This document shows, piece after piece, positions 57,699-64,000 of a DNA stretch of 64,000 nucleotides. Position numbers and translations under genes: made by a program. The notes under the pieces were generated by a model. It had not been told where the DNA came from. It saw nothing but the letters and a program-made list of their open reading frames with translations, and ran no database searches. Source of the DNA: Acheta domesticus (lineage: Eukaryota > Arthropoda > Insecta > Orthoptera > Gryllidae). The stretch spans positions 164,213,479 to 164,277,478 of the forward strand of contig JAHLJT010008446.1 in assembly GCA_031308135.1 (NCBI GenBank). The letters are read 5' to 3'. How positions within the stretch are numbered: the stretch's first letter is position 1; the number at the start of each line of letters is the position of its first letter.

Positions 57699-59172
57699 GT
57701 GAGTATTCATTGCCCTAACAATGCTATTGAACAAAATTTCATTAACTTGTTGGTGGGTGGAATATAATTCTAAAATAAAATTCAACGTTGTGAAAAAACG
57801 AAAAAATGATTGTCATAAGTGAGTACGTTTTATGGACGTTTGTTCATATTTATTTTTTGTTGAGAAATGTCTTCATAATTTGACAGTGGGCATTGGGTGG
57901 GCAATACTGTATTTTACTTACTTTAATGAATGGATCCCATCTTCCAAAATCATCTGCTTTATAAGGGATGGCCAGACGTCGACAACGTGACATTAGCTCC
58001 GTTTCTGAGCAGGTATGGGACATTGGTAGAACAAGGCACGTTAAGATTTATTACATTTCTTGTTCTATCCATTTTGCTCATTGGTTTGAATTGAAGATTC
58101 GCAGGACGCAAGTTCCAGTTCACAGATCACACTTAACCCTTGGGTGGTTTCCTGCCATCCGTTACTGCGACCCACAGTGTCCTTGGGGCATCCCCCCGCA
58201 GGGCCCAGCAAGGGGTCCCTCCGATCGCCAGTCGGCATTACTAAACCCTACGGGATTTTCACTGACAGTTCAGGCAAGGTTCAGACAGGCAAGGTTCGGG
58301 CCTTCACTCTAATCAGTGGCCTGGTGTGCCAATCCAGTTTCTCTCCTTCTTTCACTGACAGTTCAGGCAAAGTTCAGACAGGCAAGGTTCGGGCCTTCAC
58401 TCTAATCAGTGGCCTGGTGTGCCAATCCAGTTTCTCTCCTGTACCCTCTATGGGCCGATAACAGGAAGTCCAAAGGTTCGCGACCCTTCCCTCTCCACTA
58501 ACTTCCCACTGTCCTGAAAATGGAGTACTTCTTCTGACCCCTCACCTTCAACCTATTCAGCAAGGGAGGCCCTACTGGTTGCTAGGTTACCACTGACATA
58601 GCTCTCAGGCTCATGAGGGTACAGAGAAACACAGTATTTGATCGGGTAAAAAAGCCGCCCTCCCAATAGAAACCAACTTATCTATCTCAGGGCATCAATT
58701 TATGTCACTGCAGTGCCTGTTACTGGGAGGTTCTAGAGTTCGAATCACAACAGAGTCAGAATTATCGACACTAGCAACAAAACTAGATCGACTTCAGCCG
58801 ATGTCTGGAGGAGAATTGTAGTGTTTAGCTGCCCTGATCAGCAGTTTTTCGTCGTTTCTCTGATCAGCACTTGGCCAATGCTGGAGCAGTACCCTAACAA
58901 AGCACCGCGAGCGACCTCTCCTTAGTTACACACTACGACAGAGCTTGTTCAGCTGGGGCGGTACCCCACTGGAAGGAGACACCGGATCTCGCCACCCAGC
59001 GGAGGAAAATCTTTGCCACTTCGCACGAATTAAAACATACACTACACTTACAGGCCGACAACCTTAAAAAGAATATTTTTAGATGTAATTCGTTTGTATC
59101 AGACTTGCGTTATGTAGCGTGTATATATGTAAATCACATTTAACTAAAATTTAAAAATTTTACGTTTTTTAG
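57699..59172. other. slit intron with a GC-rich repeat insert
   Basis: From about 58100 to 59040 the base composition turns GC-richer than the flanks and includes a 93-base tandem duplication and the gatcagcagtttttcg phrase shared with 51870. It looks like one or more non-coding insertions. No transposase or RT domain was recognised. Confidence 0.45.
58258..58440 (+). repeat. 93-base tandem duplication
   Basis: 58258-58350 is repeated at 58351-58440 with one substitution (caaggttcagac against caaagttcagac) and three bases lost at the end. Near-identity means a recent event. The ORFs over it simply repeat. Confidence 0.95.
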
Positions 59173-59244
59173 ATCATTACATGGGAATGACATTTCGATG
59201 GTACCAGATGGAGCATTTGCTGATCTGCAGTCTATTACTCACTT
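59173..59244 (+). CDS. slit: slit exon: D4 leucine-rich repeat 4
   Basis: A 72-base phase-2 exon with acceptor gttttttag and donor gtaagt. It encodes SLHGNDISMVPDGAF and ADLQSITHL. SLHGNDIS is one of the most conserved strings of Slit D4, which fixes the identity. The next exon should encode the D4 LRRCT cap (a CDC motif and two further cysteines, then the EGF repeats). I do not find it between 59245 and 64000, so the following intron is longer than 4.7 kb and the gene continues outside the window. Confidence 0.93.
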
Positions 59245-60106
59245 GTAAGTATGTAAACATGATTTATGTAAATATCAATTGTGAAAAATACAGCGTAAAG
59301 GACTCAAAGGCAAATGGAACACAGAATATGTAAAAATAAGACTTTTTAGTTTAATGTTCTTAAAAAATAAAGATTTTAAACGATAAGTTATGTAAACTGT
59401 TACTTTTATATTGTGCGCCTATTTGCGAAGAGAGCAACACTTCTAATATTTAATAGGAATGTTTCTGGGAAATTCAAAATATTGAACTTGGGAGTGTTCC
59501 TAATTTGAACTATCAACCGTGATTTGTTAGGGCTCGTGTTAAACGTTGCACTCAACTCAACACCTTGTCACCTTAGTTGTATTTAATTCGTTTTCCATGT
59601 GCAGGTCACGGTGTCTTACGGATGCTATGTTTGTAATTCTGCAAACACGAACTAGCTATTTTTTACTAAAAGACTTGAATTGCCATGAATTAGACTAATT
59701 TTCAAAATAATAAGTTTTCTACTACTTATGCGTTCATTGTAAATAATATTTTACAATAATAGAATTACAATTTCTAATGTTTGGTTTTTTGACCATGGAT
59801 TTGTGGATATTGTGTCATTTATGGTTGGTATGTTTTCATCCGTTAAACATTGTCCGTCCATAAATTGATGTCAAAAATATCCTAAATTCAAAATTTTTGT
59901 ATAAGCTATGGCCAATTATTTTGATCGCAGAATGTAGCAATTGTGAATACATTGCCTCTACAAAAAGATCTTTCAAGATCAGAGTTGAACATGTGGTTAA
60001 TTCGGATCCCTCATCCATCAGACATTTCTGTGAGCAAGCATTGGATCACATCAGGTTATCAGTTTTCTCATACCTGGTACTCGAGGTCGCTTAGGTTGGC
60101 GTTCCT
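59245..60106. other. slit intron, no LRRCT exon found
   Basis: AT-rich. I looked for the LRRCT exon with its CDC motif and did not find it here or further on to 64000. Confidence 0.5.
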
Positions 60107-60327
60107 CAGTGGTGTCACGAGTGCACGAGTGCCACGACGAAATCGCTCCTCCAGCTCCACCCAGTTCATTACCCCGCTACCAGACAGCGCCATCCCTGCT
60201 GTAAAACGGCGGGGTTACTACTATTCGTAATAGTTCCCCTTCCCGACGCCCGTTGCGCAGAGAAGCTCGTGGCATGCTACGGTGCCACGACGCGTGCCAC
60301 TGCCACCAATAGACCTTGACACCACTG
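60107..60327. mobile_element. 221-bp hAT MITE with perfect 8-bp target duplication
   Basis: The left end is cagtggtgtcacgag and the right end, read inward, is cagtggtgtcaaggt: 11 identical terminal bases. The flanking octamer gcgttcct is present on both sides (60099-60106 and 60328-60335). An 8-base duplication with CAGTG ends is the hAT signature. The body is GC-rich and non-coding, so the copy is non-autonomous. The intact duplication marks it as comparatively young. Confidence 0.92.
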
Positions 60328-60763
60328 GCGTTCCTTATTCATCTTGGTTCCAAGGACCGCGCATTCTGCCGTGGATGTTTACTTATGTATTGCGGTGGGT
60401 TGGTGGTCCTCCCAATCACTATGTATCACCTCTCAACCTTCTTCCAGAGTGGGGCTTTCGGGCATATGCGCCCCAGTACGCGTTACACCTCACTGTAGGG
60501 TTGAATCCTTTGTAATGATTGGGCGCTGAGCGTTGTTTTATATTACGACTAATGTCTCGAACGAGTAATGGCTACGAAAATAATAGAATTATCATTTTCT
60601 TACTCGTAAGCTGCTGACTGACCTGCTCCCTGAGTACCATTGCTACTGCCGGCGCCTTGTAGAATTTAGGCCGCGCTCCCGTTTCAGTTGTACATGTACT
60701 TCGAAATTTGCCGCCTCTTTACCAGGCTGGAGTGCAAAGACATCACATTTTTGCGAGAATTCC
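60328..60763. other. GC-richer flank, no gene
   Basis: Short ORFs in three frames show no domain. It may be the decayed 3' part of the gypsy element that runs on minus from here. Confidence 0.3.
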
Positions 60764-61152
60764 TCAATCTTGCTCAAAGGCACTTCTTCCGATAACATAC
60801 AAAGTATTAACTTGATCTTTTACCTTGAAACCAAACTTATTCGATGTATCTAATCCTAAGATATTAGTTGTATCGTACCTTTTTAAAACCCATATCTTCA
60901 TCTTCCTTACTACTCCTTTATGAGCTACTGTTATCTCTACCATTCCTTTCATTAATATCGGCTTTTTGTCCAAAGTTCTAACCTTTCTATCTGCTCTGGT
61001 GCATTGAGACGCACCGATCCTCTGATAAGAAACTAGATTCATCGTCACGGCTGACTCCGTTTCTATCTGAAACTCAACTGCTGACTTGTTAATTACTATG
61101 CTTGCACTGATCCTACTCTCTCCATTACTACTTAGAACTTCATTAATCTGGC
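60764..61152 (-). pseudogene. gypsy-type aspartic protease remnant
   Basis: Reading from 61152: INEVLSSNGESRISASIVI, NKSAVEFQIETESAVTMN, then GMVEITVAHKGVVRKMKI and NILGLDTSNKFGF. Retroviral-type proteases have a beta strand then F-x-V-DTGSAV-T and a late LLGLDxL. Here the catalytic D-T/S-G reads ETE, so the active site is lost, but the surrounding SAV and ILGLD fit. The protein would have processed the Gag-Pol polyprotein. A stop lies at about 60764. Confidence 0.6.
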
Positions 61153-61155
61153 ATA

Positions 61156-62025
61156 GGTGAGTTACGTTAACTGGTCCACTTTTTTAACTAGTTCTAAAAT
61201 GTTATTTACTTGACCATCACTTGTGAAATTTCGATTTGAGAGAGGCTTTCTCCATATATTGTGAGAACAAACGTCATTGTGCGTACCGGTAAAACTTAAC
61301 CTAACCGGTAAAGTTAAGTGGACCGGAAATTGGAACAAGCTGTGAAAATAGCTTTGATGTTTAATAGACTGTTTTAAAGAAAAAAATCATTCTTCTACAC
61401 ATTGCCATAACCTTTTTCACATATAAATGAGAAAACGGGCCACGGACTGCGCGTTGTTTCACAAAACGTGGCATCTAAAATTAGAACTTGGAAATAATAG
61501 TGGTAATGAATTAAATTAATAAAATAGTGAAAAGGGAATAAATTATGTAACATTCCAGATGTAATAATTGCATATCTACCGATTCTACTTCGGCAAAATA
61601 TATAAAGGGGGTAACTGGACAAGACCACTTAACCTAACCTCCCGGCGGTCCACTTAACCTAAAGCACATTTTCTTTATAAACCCGAAAACACAAAAGCCC
61701 CCGACGTATTATTAAAACCAAAACACACTATTATAGAGCAGAAATATTAGCAATTAATTGGGTGTGAATATTCTTCTTGCAGTTGTTATTCAGTCGCTAT
61801 AAAATGCAAAGCAGGTGAGTAGTAGAAAAAATCTATGATCTTTCAGAATAAAAATACCTCACTGTACTGAACAAATGAAGGCCTGCAACTTATGACTGTG
61901 GCGTGTATTATCCATCCTGTCATCCTACGAATGCTATCCAGTGAAAAAGGCCGGAAACACTTCCCACCAACATTTAAAAGCATGGACCACTTAACCTTAC
62001 CGGTCCAGTTTATCTAACTCTCCCC
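61156..62025. mobile_element. 870-bp TA-flanked element inside the gypsy relic
   Basis: Left end ggtgagttacgttaactgg, right end read inward ggggagagttagataaactgg, with TA on both sides (61154-61155 and 62026-62027). It interrupts the gypsy coding strand between the gag and protease remnants. Subterminal copies of ccggtaaagttaagtgg and ccacttaacctaac in both orientations (61270-61330, 61628-61665, 61983-62005) repeat the terminal theme. No ORF is preserved. TA targets and such ends suggest a pogo/Tc1-type non-autonomous element. Confidence 0.7.
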
Positions 62026-62049
62026 TACTTCATTAAAACCGACATGTGC

Positions 62050-62751
62050 TGCTTTACGCGCTCTGATCTTCACCTTGGCTTTCCCCGTACACGCTATCTA
62101 CCCTACTTTATCGCATCCGAAACATTTAGATTTGAGGAATCTACACTCGTTCCTATCGTGCAATATAAAATACCCTCAGCATGATTTCAACTTGCTATTC
62201 TCGTAACATCTCTCTGCTTTTCTAACTTCTGCCTTATCCCTGACCTCGGAATGTTGTACGTGTTCAATATCTTCCCACCTGTCAGTAACGGTGCGACCTA
62301 ATTCCATTTGTTGCGCCGTCGATGTAGTTACCTCGTGATCTGATGCTAAGTTACATACTTCATCTAACGACGGATTATTTATCTGTAATGGTTCACATCT
62401 CACGTTTTTCTTCGAGGTAAATTTCTGTAATAACTCGTGCAGCTCTCTATTCGAAATACGTCAAATCAAGGAGCGTTTGCTGCCCTCGTCTCTTACCTTG
62501 TGGAAGGCCAGCTGTTGCTGCAACCTCGCTGCGTACGAGCACAATTTCTCCTTGCGCTCGTCGAAACGGAGGAAGAATGGTAGTATTATAGCCGGTGCAG
62601 CCATGATTTTGAAAGCTTCCAGTAAGGCCGCGTATTGCTGTTTGGCGCACGTCTCGTTCTTTCTACTGTTTCTTCTCAGTTGCAGCTTGCTGTATTCATG
62701 CTCTTCCTGCCGTTGCATTTGTTGCTGCATCAGCACTATCAATTGTGCCAT
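62050..62751 (-). pseudogene. gypsy-type Gag remnant with zinc knuckle
   Basis: From ATG 62751: MAQLIVLMQQQMQRQEEHEY, then PFFLRFDERKEKLCSYAARL and QQQLAFHKVRDEG (62460-62580), the MxxFDxxxxxWxxYxxRLxxxxxxxxV start of insect gypsy Gag. A frameshift leads to SLDEVCNLASDHEVTTSTAQ (62330-62370), and a further one past 62176 to HDRNECRFLKSKCFGCDKVG, a C-terminal CCHC knuckle with one His lost to a stop. Gag packages the RNA. Confidence 0.65.
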
Positions 62752-63080
62752 TTGTTCACTGGTAGCATCTTCGTTTTCGTCATCGCCAGTAAAAACTGTA
62801 TATTAAATGAAGCTCACGGTACACGGTCGGAAATGCAACAATTTTATCATGTCCAAAAAACAAAAGAATAATGCAAGAGGTCACAAACGGCTACCACACC
62901 GCAACATTCGACCAATATTCCCTTGTGCGGAGCACCGCTCTACCCTGAGATCTACTACATGTCTCGCTAGTTACGACAATGAATTGCCGGCCCTTTGCCC
63001 CCGTGTACCACTAGCACAAACTCACGCGCAACCTGCCGCCGACGCTGCTGAGAATCAAGAAGGAGGCATTGTTCTCGTGG

Positions 63081-63091
63081 CCTTATATAGG
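63081..63091 (-). promoter_or_regulatory. TATA box of the gypsy-like element
   Basis: On minus, cctatataagg lies about 330 bases before the Gag start in a GC-rich block, the expected position of an LTR promoter. Activity cannot be judged. Confidence 0.4.
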
Positions 63092-63257
63092 CCCTTCGGC
63101 GCTACCCGCCGCCCCCACTGCCTCCGCCGAACCACGCCACGTTCACGCTTGGATGCAAAGCGTCATCGTTCCGCGCCCTTTGTTAAACATCAGGCCATCT
63201 GCCACGTGTTTGTCTCCGTGTTTTAGCGCGCCACGACGCTACAATATACTACTTTTA

Positions 63258-63976
63258 GGGTAACATTGGCATACTGGCCATCGTGACCCTACATTTATAT
63301 TCTTTGAGAAGAATCTCCATACTTGCAATGTAACTTTGCCATGTAACAAATAAAAAATCCAATATCTACGTTTTACAACCCTATGATGAAGTTAAAATGC
63401 ACTCAGCAATGGAAAAAGTAAATAGTGGAAAATTAAGTTGGAAAAAGCTACTGAACTGGACTGAATTAGAAGACCCACTTTAAATGACGTGGTTGAGTGT
63501 GTTATGTCCAAATACGATATTGTGGCTGAGCTTCGCGGACTAAATATGAAAAGGAGAAAACCCTTTTTCTTACCGCATTTTATCACAAAATAAAACAGTT
63601 AATAAAACTTATTTAAGAACAAATTCTCAAAGCAATATTTATCTCTAGAGTATTTAAACAGTCAAAAACAAAAAACGAATAATGTTCTGATGCATATTTA
63701 TGTGTTTCTGTTTCCTACCCAACTCACACATTTAAACGTTGCCAGAGACTTGGAAATAAATAGAGGTGGCAATGTTTGACCCCTGCGCGGTAACATTGCC
63801 ACTTCGCTTGTTTTTAAAAAGGTAATAAAATCTCTCAAATTATGGGAGCTGTGACTACAATATTTTGAAGAATAATTGTACTTCGTGAAGGATTAAATTG
63901 TCAAAATAATTATTGTGAAGATTGACGCAAGAAAGTAGAACTTTAAAAGAAATGAAAATGTGGCAATGTTACCCCC
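63258..63976. mobile_element. element with gggtaacattggca-type ends
   Basis: Left end gggtaacattggca after TA (63256-63257). Right end, read inward, ggggtaacattgccacat, followed on plus by ctgta. The same motif recurs inside in both orientations (gtggcaatgtttgacccc at 63766 and gcggtaacattgccac at 63787). The layout resembles the element at 61156-62025 with a different motif. It is non-coding. Confidence 0.5.
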
Positions 63977-64000
63977 TGTACCTTACTTTTGGTCAGAGTT

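Larger units (their letters stand above)
60764..63245 (-). mobile_element. Ty3/gypsy-like retrotransposon relic
   Basis: On minus, in order: a promoter-like region with a TATA box (63081-63091), a possible primer-binding stretch (tggcgatgacg near 62790), a gag remnant (62751-62050) with a zinc knuckle, a TA-flanked insertion (61156-62025), and an aspartic protease remnant (about 61150-60760). Reverse transcriptase, RNase H and integrase are not seen. The second LTR was not found. Confidence 0.6.

Noticed and set aside
60282..60515. 77-codon plus ORF (Trp/Pro-rich)
   Set aside because: Overlaps the hAT MITE end and has overlapping rivals in other frames; no domain.
61782..61816. Mini-exon candidate after the last slit exon (acceptor ttcttgcag, donor gtgag)
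   Set aside because: Phase can join, but the encoded CYSVAIKCKA does not match the LRRCT cap expected after SITHL, and it lies inside the TA-flanked element.
62807..63226. 139-codon plus-strand ORF
   Set aside because: Lies antisense over the promoter-side GC-rich block of the gypsy relic; Arg/His/Pro-rich, with no motif.
1..64000. CRISPR arrays, bacterial operons or phage-like modules
   Set aside because: No regularly spaced repeats with unique spacers, no ribosome-binding-site-led ORF clusters; composition and splice sites are eukaryotic.

Overview
The window looks like nuclear DNA of an arthropod, most likely an insect with a large, transposon-rich genome. It is AT-rich, with long introns, GT-AG splice sites, microsatellites and many decayed animal-type transposons. 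There are no bacterial-style operons, no CRISPR and no long intact ORFs. I cannot name the species.

The one host gene I recognise is slit (axon-guidance ligand), on the plus strand. Five consecutive coding exons of its fourth leucine-rich-repeat domain (D4) lie at 42903-43035, 48903-48974, 57415-57486, 57627-57698 and 59173-59244. They splice in one frame (phase-2 introns; four 72-base LRR exons) and encode the LRRNT cap plus four repeats. The LRRCT exon and the rest of the gene would lie beyond 64000. No upstream slit exon was found in 1-42902, so that stretch is probably a very long slit intron. Three orphan exon-like ORFs (4691-4846 and 4968-5064 minus, 9492-9688 plus) hint that another gene may be nested there.

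Almost everything else is mobile-element debris. 7-9 kb: a foldback MITE and an AT-rich repeat family that returns at 17-19 kb and 21.8-22.7 kb. 10.7-13.6 kb: a Merlin fragment, a Harbinger relic with remnants of both of its genes, and a Tigger/jerky-type pogo relic. 15.7-20.3 kb: a hAT deletion derivative, three tRNA-promoter-like segments and a Merlin transposase relic. 22.9-23.8 kb: a second pogo/Tigger relic. 26.4-29.5 kb: an RNase H-bearing LINE. 33.8-36.7 kb: a diverged tandem duplication whose first copy is split by a Tc1 element with intact ends. 37.4-38.3 kb: a 5'-truncated piggyBac. 40-42 kb: a Penelope-like GIY-YIG fragment between inverted repeats.

Inside the slit introns proper lie a LINE with an internal 98-base duplication (44.0-46.5 kb), a piggyBac deletion derivative with both TTAA sites (47.2-48.8 kb), a CR1/Jockey-like LINE (50.3-51.7 kb), a palindrome-bearing segment (52.8-53.7 kb), a 221-bp hAT MITE with a perfect 8-bp target duplication (60.1-60.3 kb), and a minus-strand Ty3/gypsy relic (60.7-63.2 kb) interrupted by a TA-flanked element.

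No new enzymatic system is evident. The best second looks are the datable insertion and duplication structures, the palindromic repeat segment, the two TIR families at 61-64 kb and the unidentified exons. All ORF-level calls come from reading translations by eye; no database search was done.
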